From: an uncultured Sphingomonadales bacterium
Lineage (GTDB): Bacteria; Pseudomonadota; Alphaproteobacteria; Sphingomonadales; CAKZYD01
Length of the DNA stretch: 34,473 nucleotides
NCBI GenBank assembly: GCA_937884085.1
Contig: CAKZYD010000209.1
Coordinates: forward strand, 1-34,473
Direction: 5' to 3'
This document shows positions 24,490 to 33,343 of the stretch, piece by piece. The first letter of the stretch is position 1, and each line of letters begins with the position of its first letter. The position numbers and the translations under genes are program-made. The notes beneath the pieces are model-generated. The model was not told where the DNA came from. It worked only from the letters and a program-made list of their open reading frames with translations, and made no database searches.

Positions 24490-25899
24490 ATGTCTTCTAA
24501 TCAAAAGACGACAAGCGCGTCAGCCATGTGGGGCGGGCGATTTGCCGCTGGGCCAGATGCCGTCATGCAGGCCATCAATGCCTCAATTGATTTTGACCAG
24601 CGGCTGTGGCGGGAAGACTTGGCTGGCAGCCGGGCGCATTGCCGCATGTTGGCGGACCAAGCCATCATTTCGGCTGCGGATCGAGATGCGATTTTAGGTG
24701 GCCTCGATCAGATTGAAGCCGAGCTGGAAGCTGGCGATTTCACCTTCGACCCCGCGCTAGAAGACATTCATATGCATGTGGAAGCGCGCCTGCGGGAGAT
24801 TATTGGCCCTGCCGCTGGCCGCCTGCATACGGCTCGCTCGCGCAATGACCAGGTGGCAACGGACTTTAAGCTTTGGGTGCGCAACGCCATTGACAGCATC
24901 GACGGCCAGCTCGCCGCCTTTCAAACGGCCCTCTTGGCCCAGGCCGAGGCCCACCTCGAAACGATTATGCCGGGCTTCACGCATCTGCAAACCGCCCAGC
25001 CGGTGACCTTGGCGCATCATTTGATGGCCTATTGGGAAATGGCCCGGCGAGACCGTGGCCGCTTTGCCGATGCGCGTGCCCGGCTTAACGAATGTCCCTT
25101 GGGGGCAGGGGCTTTGGCTGGAACATCCTTTGCGATTGATCGGGCGGCAACGGCCGCGGCGCTTGACTTTGACAAGCCGACCGACAATTCCCTCGACAGC
25201 GTGTCGGACCGGGATTTCGCGCTGGAATTTCTCTCTGCTGCCAGCATTTGCGCGCTCCACCTGTCGCGCCTTGCCGAAGAGCTGGTGATTTTCGCCAGTC
25301 AGCCCTTTGGCTTTGTGACGCTGTCGGACCGGTTTTCAACGGGTTCATCCATGATGCCGCAAAAGCGCAATCCTGATGCAGCGGAGCTAACGCGGGCGAA
25401 AGTTGGCCGTATCCTCGGCGCCTTCCAAGCGCTCTCTATTGTCATGAAAGGCTTGCCGCTGACCTATTCCAAGGATTGTCAGGAAGAAAAGGAGCCGGTG
25501 TTTGACGCCACGGACTCTCTCAGCCTGGCGATTGCGGCCATGTCCGGCATTATGGAGGACTTGAAGTTTCGCCCCGAGCCTTTGCGCGCGCATGCTGCTG
25601 CTGGTTTTTCGACAGCGACGGACTTGGCAGATTGGCTTGTCCAAGCGCTTGGCCTGCCGTTCCGGGATGCCCATCACGTGACAGGCGCGATTGTTAAACT
25701 AGCTGAAGATAAAGGCTGCGGCCTGGAAGATTTATCATTGGCGGAGATGCAAAGCGTGCATAGCGACATAACGCAGGATGTTTTCACCCGTCTTGGCGTG
25801 GATAATTCCGTTGCCAGCCGCACAAGCCATGGCGGCACGTCACCCACGAATGTGGCCGCGCAAATCAAAGCGGCCAAAGCCGTTATGGGATTAGAATGA
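24490..25899 (+). CDS. argH: Argininosuccinate lyase
   Basis: Last step of arginine synthesis: splits argininosuccinate into arginine and fumarate. Starting at ATG 24490 gives 469 aa and the usual N-terminus with MWGGRF at residues 13-18; the tracked start is nine residues longer. Fumarase-superfamily motifs are intact: [26 protein letters not shown], the catalytic-histidine segment [13 protein letters not shown] and the signature loop [16 protein letters not shown]. The stop overlaps the start of lptM as ATGA. Confidence 0.97.
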   Translation: MSSNQKTTSASAMWGGRFAAGPDAVMQAINASIDFDQRLWREDLAGSRAHCRMLADQAIISAADRDAILGGLDQIEAELEAGDFTFDPALEDIHMHVEARLREIIGPAAGRLHTARSRNDQVATDFKLWVRNAIDSIDGQLAAFQTALLAQAEAHLETIMPGFTHLQTAQPVTLAHHLMAYWEMARRDRGRFADARARLNECPLGAGALAGTSFAIDRAATAAALDFDKPTDNSLDSVSDRDFALEFLSAASICALHLSRLAEELVIFASQPFGFVTLSDRFSTGSSMMPQKRNPDAAELTRAKVGRILGAFQALSIVMKGLPLTYSKDCQEEKEPVFDATDSLSLAIAAMSGIMEDLKFRPEPLRAHAAAGFSTATDLADWLVQALGLPFRDAHHVTGAIVKLAEDKGCGLEDLSLAEMQSVHSDITQDVFTRLGVDNSVASRTSHGGTSPTNVAAQIKAAKAVMGLE

Positions 25900-26036
25900 C
25901 CCGCGTAATGATAGTCATAGCTCTCGCGATCGCGCTTGGCACAAGCGCTTGCGGCAAGCGTGGCCCGTTGTCTTTCCCGCCGGGAACGGACAGCTTGCCG
26001 CCTGACCCGTCCAAACGCGACGACCCACCGGCTTAA
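25896..26036 (+). CDS. lptM: LptM-like small lipoprotein (too short for the ORF track)
   Basis: A 46-aa lipoprotein between argH and lysA. ATG 25896 overlaps the argH stop; TAA is at 26034-26036. [19 protein letters not shown] is a lipoprotein signal with the lipid cysteine at residue 19, followed by [11 protein letters not shown], which matches the C-G-x-K/R-G-P-L start of LptM (YifL). In E. coli, LptM binds the LptD-LptE translocon and promotes LptD disulfide rearrangement. The gene is commonly found directly upstream of lysA, as here, which supports the call despite its size. Confidence 0.85.
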   Translation: MTRVMIVIALAIALGTSACGKRGPLSFPPGTDSLPPDPSKRDDPPA

Positions 26037-26040
26037 GCCC

Positions 26041-27327
26041 ATGGCCCATCATTTTGAGCGCCGCAATGGCGAAATGTTTGCCGAAGATGTGCCCCTCAGC
26101 ACCATTGCCGCTGAGGTGGGAACGCCTGTCTATGTCTATTCCACAGCGACGCTAGAGCGGCACTACACTGTCTTTTCGAGCGCGTTTCAAAACCTTGATG
26201 CGCTGGTGTGTTTTGCGGTCAAAGCCAATTCCAATGTGGCGGTCCTCAAAGTCCTGGCTGATCTTGGCGCCGGCGCTGATGTTGTCTCTGGCGGTGAGCT
26301 GAAGCGCGCACTTGCCGCGGGCATTCCTGGCGAGCGCATTGTCTTCTCAGGCGTTGGCAAAACGCCTGAAGAAATGCAGCTTGCCTTGGAAGCAGGCATT
26401 CACCAGTTCAATGTCGAGTCAGAGCCAGAGTTAGAGGCGCTATCGCAGGTCGCCTCAGCCATGGGCGTTGAAGCGCCTATCGCCTTTCGCGTGAACCCAG
26501 ACGTAGATGCCAAAACCCACGCGAAAATCTCTACCGGGAAAGCGGAAAACAAGTTTGGCATCGCATGGAGCCGGGCACGGCCAGCCTATGCCCATGCGGC
26601 CCGTCTACCTGGCATCGTGGTCAAAGGTGTGGATGTTCATATCGGCAGCCAGCTCACTGAGCTTGGACCCTTCCGCGAAGCCTTTGAAAAAGTCGCTGGC
26701 CTGGTAGCGGATCTGCGCGCGGATGGGCATGAGATTGTCCAGCTCGACTTGGGCGGTGGTCTTGGCATCCCCTATGCGGCAGGCTCCAATGCCGCGCCGC
26801 CGCTTCCTGCCGACTATGGTGCGCTCATTGCAGATGTGGCTGGCGGACTAGGCTGCCAAATCATCTTAGAGCCAGGCCGCTTGATTGCGGGCAACGCGGG
26901 CGTTCTGCTTACTAAAGTTCTCTACGTGAAAGAGGGCGAAGAACGGCGCTTTGTGATCGTTGATGCTGCCATGAATGACCTGATTCGCCCTGCCATGTAT
27001 GATGCGCATCACGATATTGTTCCGGTCGTGGAACCATCCAGTGAAGATCAGTGGACAGCGGATATTGCGGGCCCTGTCTGTGAAACCGGCGATGTGTTTG
27101 CCAAAAGCCGCGCCATCTCTCCCGTGGCCGCGGGGGAGCTTATGGCCATCATGTCTGCGGGGGCCTATGGAGCGGTCTTGTCCTCCACATACAACACCCG
27201 GCCCTTGGTGCCTGAGGTCCTTGTGAAGGGCGATGCGTGGGCGGTTATCCGCCGCAGACCAAGCGTTGATGCGCTTTTAGCGCTGGACAGCTTGCCGCCT
27301 TGGTCCTCACAATGGGCAGCGGAATAA
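26041..27327 (+). CDS. lysA: Diaminopimelate decarboxylase
   Basis: PLP enzyme converting meso-diaminopimelate to lysine, the last step of lysine synthesis. Starting at ATG 26041 (428 aa) restores the usual MAHHFERRNGEMFAEDVPL; the tracked start at 25936 lies inside lptM. Motifs: PLP lysine in CFAVKANSN, VDVHIGSQLTELGPF, phosphate-binding GGGLGIPY, EPGRLI, and the dimer-shared PVCETGDVFAKSR with YNTRPLVPEVLV at the end. It starts four bases after lptM, so argH-lptM-lysA are one transcript. Confidence 0.97.
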   Translation: MAHHFERRNGEMFAEDVPLSTIAAEVGTPVYVYSTATLERHYTVFSSAFQNLDALVCFAVKANSNVAVLKVLADLGAGADVVSGGELKRALAAGIPGERIVFSGVGKTPEEMQLALEAGIHQFNVESEPELEALSQVASAMGVEAPIAFRVNPDVDAKTHAKISTGKAENKFGIAWSRARPAYAHAARLPGIVVKGVDVHIGSQLTELGPFREAFEKVAGLVADLRADGHEIVQLDLGGGLGIPYAAGSNAAPPLPADYGALIADVAGGLGCQIILEPGRLIAGNAGVLLTKVLYVKEGEERRFVIVDAAMNDLIRPAMYDAHHDIVPVVEPSSEDQWTADIAGPVCETGDVFAKSRAISPVAAGELMAIMSAGAYGAVLSSTYNTRPLVPEVLVKGDAWAVIRRRPSVDALLALDSLPPWSSQWAAE

Positions 27328-27387
27328 GAATTTCGCCATAGTTTGGTGGCAGTTTTGATGCCGCTAACGAAAGGATAGGCGCCCCAC

Positions 27388-29865
27388 GTGCCAAAACCGT
27401 CAACCAGCTTAGGGTTTAAAGCGGCGCTTTTCGCTGCCCGGCTGACGACGTTTTTAGAGCGGCTCTGGCCCCATTTCTGGCCCTTCCTGCCCGTTCTCAC
27501 CCTATTTTGTGCCTTTGGTCTACTCGGCGTTTGGCAGGTCATGCCGCTGTGGCTGCACATCCCGGCCTTGCTGGCGCTTATCGGCTTGGCGGGGTTCACT
27601 GCCAAGGGCATGTGGCAAAGCGTTTTAGTACCAAGCCGAGAAGAAGGCCTTGCCCGGCTGGAACGCCACAACGAGCTTGCGTTTCAGCCGCTGCGCAAAT
27701 CCTTGCAAGGTCAAGCCGTGCATGGGCAGGGCGCCTCACAAGCGCTGTGGCAGGCGCATTTGGCGCGGCTGGCCAAGAAGGCGGCCACTGTAGAGGCGCC
27801 GCGCGCGCAGCTTAGCTGGCTCGGCCAGGATAGATTTGCTCTGACAGCCGTTGCGGCCCTCACGCTCATCACGGGCTTATTTGCAGCGGGCAGTCAAACC
27901 GGTGAGCGCCTCAAATACGCCTTCTTGCCCAGTCTTGGCGGCGCTCCCGCCCAGGTGGATATGGTGGTTGAGGCCATACCGCCCAGCTATACGGGTCTGC
28001 CGCCCATTCTGCTCACCGCCTTTCAAGGCGCGCAAGGTGAGCGGGCGAAGATGGTTTTCCCGGCTGGCACCATGCTTGATATGACGCTTGAAGGCGGTTG
28101 GCGCACGCCGCGCTTGGCTATGGCTGGCCAAGAAACACCGTTTGAAGATATCGGCAACGGCCGCTACCGACTGCGCCGTGTAGCGCCTGCAGCCGAGGGC
28201 TTTGACGTCCTGCAGGGCGCGCGTACGCAATTTACCTGGCCTGGCGCCTTTGCCACCGATCGCCCGCCGCAGATTGGTTTCGCAGATATGCCTGAGCGGT
28301 CGGCAAGCGATGCCTTGTCCTTTAGTTTTGATGTGTCAGATGATTATGGCCTCGCCCGCACAGCGCTCTTCTTGCGCCCGCAAGACCGGCCCGCCGCGCC
28401 GGAGCGGTTTGAGGTTCCAACGCCATCGATTGCGCCGGGCGAAACGGAGAAGCGTCAGTTTTTCAAAGATTTAACGGCCAGCCAATGGGCAGGGCGGCCA
28501 GTCCAATTGGTGCTCGAAGCTTGGGATGGCTTGGAGCAAAAAGGCACATCGGAGACGATTGAGGTCATCCTGCCGGAGCGGGCGTTCAACCATCCCTTGG
28601 CCCGAGACATCGTGCAGCAGCGCAAGCGTTTGTTCTTTGAAAATGGCAGCCGGCTTGGCGTGGCCAACTGGCTAAACGACGCCAGCCGCAGCCCGGCGCG
28701 TTTCGATGATAGCCTATGGGCCTTTTCCATGTTGCGCTCTGCCCATTATCGCCTGATGCGCCATGATGAGCCGCCGGTCGTTGACGCGGTCACGGCGCAA
28801 ATGTGGGAAATTGCCACCTATTTGGAAGATGGCGGCGTGAGCCAAGACCGGGCAGCCATGCGTGAGGCGCTGGAAGATATGATGTCAGCGCTGGAAGCGC
28901 AGGACTCAGAAAAATTCGACGCCTTATCCCGAGAGCTCGAAGCCAAAATTGCGGACCTGATGGCCAAGCAGATGCAAATGGCCCGCGGTGAAACCCCGCC
29001 TCAAGGCATCGATGGCGGCGAGATGCGCATGATTGATTCCTCCACGCTGGAGCGGATGATGCAGCAAATGCGCGACCTGGCCGCGTCCGGCGATATGGCC
29101 GGGGCCATGGAAATGCTGCAAGCCATTCAATCGCTGATGGAGAATCTCAGCCCAGGCTCTGGCCCCAGCCAAGAGCTAATGGAACAGGCCCAAGCGGGTC
29201 AAGATGCGCTTGAAGACCTGAACGCGCTCATAGAAGACCAGCGGACCTTGATGAACCAGACCGTCCGGCAAGCACTGGATGGGGTGCAGCAAAGCGAAGC
29301 CAATCGCGCTGGGCCGCAAGACCAATCCGGGCCGCCCAGCGGCACACAAGGTGCTCAGCAAGGTGGAAACGAAGGCCCAAATCAAGGCTCAAATCAGGGA
29401 GAGGGCAGCTATTCCGCGCTCCAAGGCCAGCAATCGGGCCTTGAACAGACAGGCCAATCCCTTGGCCAACGCCTGAGCGATGCGGGTGTGCCGCTGCCGA
29501 CGGGCCTGGACGATGCCAATGCTAATATGGGCCAGGCCGCCCAGCGGCTTGGCCAAGAACGCGGCTTACCGGCACTGCGGGCACAGGCAGAGGCTCTGCG
29601 TAACCTGGAAAACGCGCAGCAAGCGCTTGAATCCCAAGTGGAAGAGATGATGAACCAAATCCGCTCGCAATCCGCTGGGCGAGACCCCTTTGGCCGGCCA
29701 GATGGTCGCTCCTTGTCCAACGGCCAGGTGAAAATCCCAACCGAAGCGGAAGCGAAACGAGCCCGGCAAATTCGCGATGAACTCCAGCGCAGGCTTGGTG
29801 ACCCGGACCGCAGCCGCCTTGAGCGGTCTTACTTCCGGCGCTTGCTGGAACAGTTCAGCCGCTAG
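27388..29865 (+). CDS. DUF4175 / TIGR02302 membrane protein
   Basis: An 825-aa protein typical of alphaproteobacteria, with unknown function. It starts with GTG 27388, following GGATAGG at about eight bases. Two or three N-terminal helices (about residues 35-75 and 150-170) precede a large domain expected in the periplasm, which includes the stretch AQVDMVVEAIPPSYTGLPP and the segment FSFDVSDDYGLART. From about residue 480 it is predicted helical, rich in Met, Gln and Glu, with long coiled-coil-like stretches, then a low-complexity Gly/Gln/Asn segment (around 640-680). The C-terminus (ELQRRLGDPDRSRLERSYFRRLL) is highly characteristic of the family. It follows lysA by 60 bp, and a repeat element lies just downstream. 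Confidence 0.87.
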   Translation: MPKPSTSLGFKAALFAARLTTFLERLWPHFWPFLPVLTLFCAFGLLGVWQVMPLWLHIPALLALIGLAGFTAKGMWQSVLVPSREEGLARLERHNELAFQPLRKSLQGQAVHGQGASQALWQAHLARLAKKAATVEAPRAQLSWLGQDRFALTAVAALTLITGLFAAGSQTGERLKYAFLPSLGGAPAQVDMVVEAIPPSYTGLPPILLTAFQGAQGERAKMVFPAGTMLDMTLEGGWRTPRLAMAGQETPFEDIGNGRYRLRRVAPAAEGFDVLQGARTQFTWPGAFATDRPPQIGFADMPERSASDALSFSFDVSDDYGLARTALFLRPQDRPAAPERFEVPTPSIAPGETEKRQFFKDLTASQWAGRPVQLVLEAWDGLEQKGTSETIEVILPERAFNHPLARDIVQQRKRLFFENGSRLGVANWLNDASRSPARFDDSLWAFSMLRSAHYRLMRHDEPPVVDAVTAQMWEIATYLEDGGVSQDRAAMREALEDMMSALEAQDSEKFDALSRELEAKIADLMAKQMQMARGETPPQGIDGGEMRMIDSSTLERMMQQMRDLAASGDMAGAMEMLQAIQSLMENLSPGSGPSQELMEQAQAGQDALEDLNALIEDQRTLMNQTVRQALDGVQQSEANRAGPQDQSGPPSGTQGAQQGGNEGPNQGSNQGEGSYSALQGQQSGLEQTGQSLGQRLSDAGVPLPTGLDDANANMGQAAQRLGQERGLPALRAQAEALRNLENAQQALESQVEEMMNQIRSQSAGRDPFGRPDGRSLSNGQVKIPTEAEAKRARQIRDELQRRLGDPDRSRLERSYFRRLLEQFSR

Positions 29866-29877
29866 ACGCTCTCCGTT

Positions 29878-29953
29878 ATCCCGGACTTGATCCGGGATCT
29901 GGTGCCGCGGGAGGCCCAGGCAGCTGAACGAGGTCCTGAAGCAAGTTCAGGAC
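29878..29953. repeat. Two-hairpin intergenic repeat element, copy 2
   Basis: Second copy of the 76-bp unit at 23782-23857, with the first hairpin identical, the second differing by one base in the loop, and the same 55-base spacing. It too lies between convergent genes (DUF4175 gene on plus, epimerase on minus), 12 bases after one stop and 6 bases from the other. Confidence 0.88.
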
Positions 29954-29959
29954 TGCGGG

Positions 29960-30985
29960 CTATACTTGGTAATAATCCCGGTACCAGGCGACAAACCGCT
30001 CGACCCCCTCTTTGACGGGCGTGCGCGGGCGATAGCCGGTGGCGGCGACCAGTGTTGACACATCGGCATAGGTATCGGGCACATCGCCAGGCTGCATGGG
30101 GAGGAACTCTTTCTCCGCCTCCATGCCCAGCGCATCTTCAATACACGCCACATAATCCATCAAATCCACCGGCGTTTCGTTTCCGATATTGTAGATGCGC
30201 CAGGGTGCTTTGGCGCTATCAGAGGCGGGCTTTCGTCCGTCCCAATCAGGATTGCCCGTGGCGGTGTTATCAAGGGCGGCAATCACGCCGTCGGCGATAT
30301 CGTCCACATAGGTGAAATCGCGTTTGTGCTTGCCGTAGTTATACAGCTCAATGGGCTTGCCGTCTAAAATGGCACGGGTGAATTTAAATAGCGCCATGTC
30401 TGGGCGGCCCCAGGGGCCATAGACGGTGAAGAACCTGAGGCCCGTGGTCGGAATATCAAACAGGTGCGAATAGCTGTGCGCCATAAGCTCATTGGCGCGC
30501 TTGGTGGCCCCATAGAGCGCGACCGGGTGGTCAGCGGCTTGTTCCGTTTTGAAGGGGATTTCGGTGTTGGCGCCATAAACCGAGCTGGTTGAGGCATAGA
30601 CCAGATGCTCAATGCCGTGGTGGCGGCAGCCTTCCAGGATGGTGAGAAATCCCGTGACGTTACTGTCGATATAAGAGAAAGGCGCTTCCAGCGAATAGCG
30701 CACACCGGCCTGGGCGGCCAAATGGATCACTTTCTTGATATCGCCTTTGGCAAAAAGTGACGCCATGGCGTCGCGGTCTGCTAGGTCCAGCTTTTGAAAG
30801 TCGAACGTGCCGCCATTGCCTTGGCCGCTTTGCGCGGCGAGCCGCTCTAGCCGGGCCTCTTTGAGGGTGGGGTCGTAATAGTCATTGAGATTGTCGAGGC
30901 CGATGACACGCTCGCCCCGTTCCATGAGTTTGCGCGCTACAACGCTGCCGATAAATCCGGCGGCGCCCGTCACCAAAATGGCCAT
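29960..30985 (-). CDS. NAD-dependent nucleotide-sugar epimerase (UDP-glucuronate 4-epimerase type)
   Basis: Extended short-chain dehydrogenase that probably converts UDP-glucuronate to UDP-galacturonate for surface polysaccharide. The 341-aa protein has the Rossmann motif TGAAGFIGS at residues 6-14, the characteristic GLDNLNDYYDPTLKEARL, STSSVYGANTEIPF, catalytic YGATKRANE (Y and K), FFTVYGPWGRPDMALFKFT and FTYVDDIADGV. This pattern fits the LspL/Cap1J/GAE group more closely than GalE, but the substrate is inferred. AAGGAG lies six bases before ATG 30985. It is the last gene of the MATE-esterase-epimerase set. Confidence 0.9.
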   Translation of the reverse strand: MAILVTGAAGFIGSVVARKLMERGERVIGLDNLNDYYDPTLKEARLERLAAQSGQGNGGTFDFQKLDLADRDAMASLFAKGDIKKVIHLAAQAGVRYSLEAPFSYIDSNVTGFLTILEGCRHHGIEHLVYASTSSVYGANTEIPFKTEQAADHPVALYGATKRANELMAHSYSHLFDIPTTGLRFFTVYGPWGRPDMALFKFTRAILDGKPIELYNYGKHKRDFTYVDDIADGVIAALDNTATGNPDWDGRKPASDSAKAPWRIYNIGNETPVDLMDYVACIEDALGMEAEKEFLPMQPGDVPDTYADVSTLVAATGYRPRTPVKEGVERFVAWYRDYYQV

Positions 30986-31007
30986 TTAGAGCTCCTTTCG
31001 CCCGGTC

Positions 31008-31952
31008 TTAGCTTAAGCAGACAAGCGCTTCTTTCAAGGTCTCAATCAGCTCCTCTGTGCGCGCCTCCGCCGTCGGCAGGGCTTGGCGAAAACTATAAAA
31101 GCCGTGGATGAGCCCGGCTTCATCGCGAAGCCAAACCGGGATACCAGCTGCTTTAAGCTTGTCAGCATAGGCAACCCCCTCATCATGTAGAGGGTCATAC
31201 TCCGCAACCACGACGACCGCGGGCGCCAGGCCGGCGAGGTCATCCTCATAGAGCGGCGAGATCTTAGGGTCGGTGTACATGGTTTCGTCAGCGCAATAAG
31301 ACGCGGAAAACATATCCATGGCTGACTTATCCAGCAGCTTGCCTTCCGAATGGGCTGCGCGAGACGCATAGTCTCCAGCGAAGTCGATGACGGGATAGAG
31401 CAAGACTTGCAGGTCGATGGTGGCGTCCTCATCGCTGCGCAAGCTTTGGGCAACAACAGCGGCTAGATTGCCTCCCGCAGAATCGCCAGACACAATCAGT
31501 CCAGTGATTGGCCGGCCCAAAACCTCCGCCAGTCCTGAGGCGGCCCATTGTGTGGCTGCTAAACAGTCGTCTAGAGGCGCTGGGAAAGGGAACTCTGGCG
31601 CTAGGCGATAATCAACGGCGATGCCTGGAATGCCCAGCCCATCAATGAGGCGGCGCGCAACGCTGTCATGGCTTTCCAGGTCGCCAATGACATAGCCGCC
31701 ACCGTGATAGAAAACCAAGGCGCGGCTTGGGTCTGTGTGTCCGGGGTTGGGGTCATAAATGCGGATGGGGATATCGCCCCCTGGCCCAGATATGGTTTGG
31801 TCTGAGACCGAGGCAATGTCGCGCCCAGGCAGGTCCGTCAACCCGCTTTGGCCGGCAAAGGCCGCGCGCAGCTCTTCGACGGGCATGGCCATGCTATCCG
31901 GCATGCCAGAGGCCGTCATTTGCTCCAGCAGGGTTTTGACTTCAGGCAGCAT
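31008..31952 (-). CDS. Alpha/beta hydrolase, hormone-sensitive lipase family
   Basis: A 314-aa esterase or lipase of the HSL (bacterial family IV) type. The oxyanion-hole motif YHGGGYVIGD, nucleophile elbow GDSAGGN, acid residue in EYDPLHDEGVAYADKL and histidine in LIHGFYSF are all visible. ATG 31952 has AGGAG eight bases upstream; the tracked start at 32018 would put 22 extra residues inside the MATE gene. There is no signal peptide, so it is cytoplasmic, acting on small acyl esters of unknown identity. It overlaps the MATE gene by 11 bp, so the two are co-transcribed. Confidence 0.92.
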   Translation of the reverse strand: MLPEVKTLLEQMTASGMPDSMAMPVEELRAAFAGQSGLTDLPGRDIASVSDQTISGPGGDIPIRIYDPNPGHTDPSRALVFYHGGGYVIGDLESHDSVARRLIDGLGIPGIAVDYRLAPEFPFPAPLDDCLAATQWAASGLAEVLGRPITGLIVSGDSAGGNLAAVVAQSLRSDEDATIDLQVLLYPVIDFAGDYASRAAHSEGKLLDKSAMDMFSASYCADETMYTDPKISPLYEDDLAGLAPAVVVVAEYDPLHDEGVAYADKLKAAGIPVWLRDEAGLIHGFYSFRQALPTAEARTEELIETLKEALVCLS

Positions 31953-33303
31953 GGCGTTTTCTCCTAGTGGGGCCGAACAGGCTTTTTTCCATGGGCAGAT
32001 AGGCAGCAATAAGCCCAAGCCCTCTTAATCCAAAAAAACTGAGGAAAGCAGCACATAACCCAGCAGAGCCCTTGATGGGCACCAGCCATTGTGTGAGGGC
32101 GTAGAAGCCGATGAGCGCTGCCGCCATGGTCCACATCATCGGTTTTGCCCGCGCAGCCCCAACAAAAATGCCGTCAAGCTGGTAGCACCAAATGTCGATA
32201 GGCTGTGTGAGCGCTTTCCAAATGTAAAGCGGTTCCGCGGCCGCGCGCACAGCAGCTTGGGCGGTAAAGAGGTTGAAAAGCGGCCGTCCGAAGGCACCAA
32301 AAACCCCAAAATACAGGAGGGAGAGTGCCACGGCCCAGAGTGTGGTGCGGATAACCCAAGCGCGCATTTCCTCCCGGCTATCTCGGCCAATCGCTTCGCC
32401 GACCAGCGCTTCTGCGGCATAGGCCAAGGCGTCTAGCGTCAGGGCTTGCAGCACATAGAAATTCAGCACGATATGGCAAGCGGCTAAGGTTACGGTGCCT
32501 ATGTCGCCAGCCACGTTCAGGAATAGGCCAAAGCCAGCGATAAGCAGCAGCGTGCGGATGAAGAGGGCGCCGTTAAGTCTGAACAACGCTGCAAAGGCCT
32601 GCCAACGCCAAAGCCGGCGCTGCCGCAGCATGATGCCAAGCAGACCTGGCCGCAGCGCTGCGACCAATATCGCTAGGCTGAGAAGGCCGCCTGAGACTTC
32701 CGCAATCAAGGAGGCCCAGGCCGCGCCTGGCACGCCGAGCGATAGGATGGTGACAAAAAGGATGGTCAGTACGGCGTTTGAGATATTCACAAACGCTTCC
32801 AAAAAGAGCGCGATATCCGTGCGCTGGCGTCCAATGAGGAGGCCGAGAACGGCCATTTTCGCCAAAATCAATGGGACGCCCCAAAGCCGAATCCCGGCAT
32901 AGGTCTTGGCGATATCTTCCTCTGGCCCGCTGGCGCCCAGCACAGTCAGCGCCCCCTCTATCAAGGGCCCTTTTGCCAGTAGCATAAGACCGCCAAGGCC
33001 AAGCCCAATGATGGTGGCCCGCACCACCACTTCGGCAGCCCGCCGGGCCTGCCCGCTACCGGCGGCTTGCGCCACCAGGCCTGTTGTCCCCATGCGCAGG
33101 AAGCTGAGCGCCCAGGCCAGCATCGACATGCCATAGGCGCCCAGGGCGAGACCGGCCAATGCTGCCTCTTCTGGCAGATGGCCCACCGCCCAGCTGTCTA
33201 CCAAGCCGATGGAGGCGGTGGTGACGTTCGACACAATGGCTGGACCAGCGATGGCCCAGATGCGGCCATCTGGCTGGCTTGTAATTTGTGTCGCCCAGCG
33301 CAC
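31942..33303 (-). CDS. MATE family efflux transporter (DinF/NorM-like)
   Basis: Cation-coupled exporter of the multidrug and toxic compound extrusion family, 453 aa with about 12 helices in two halves. The N-terminal IAGPAIVSNVTTASIGLVDSWAVGHL is the family's helix-one pattern, and the following FLRMGTTGLVAQAAGSGQ is typical of the DinF branch. The second half shows the matching ALTLDALAYAAEALVGEAIG. It begins with GTG 33303, for which I see no good ribosome site, so a nearby internal start is possible. It is divergent from the histone-deacetylase-like gene with only 40 bp between. Substrate is unknown. Confidence 0.88.
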   Translation of the reverse strand: MRWATQITSQPDGRIWAIAGPAIVSNVTTASIGLVDSWAVGHLPEEAALAGLALGAYGMSMLAWALSFLRMGTTGLVAQAAGSGQARRAAEVVVRATIIGLGLGGLMLLAKGPLIEGALTVLGASGPEEDIAKTYAGIRLWGVPLILAKMAVLGLLIGRQRTDIALFLEAFVNISNAVLTILFVTILSLGVPGAAWASLIAEVSGGLLSLAILVAALRPGLLGIMLRQRRLWRWQAFAALFRLNGALFIRTLLLIAGFGLFLNVAGDIGTVTLAACHIVLNFYVLQALTLDALAYAAEALVGEAIGRDSREEMRAWVIRTTLWAVALSLLYFGVFGAFGRPLFNLFTAQAAVRAAAEPLYIWKALTQPIDIWCYQLDGIFVGAARAKPMMWTMAAALIGFYALTQWLVPIKGSAGLCAAFLSFFGLRGLGLIAAYLPMEKSLFGPTRRKRHAA

Positions 33304-33343
33304 CTATGGTCCAGTCAATCAGAGAAGGAGCTCTTGTTAAACC

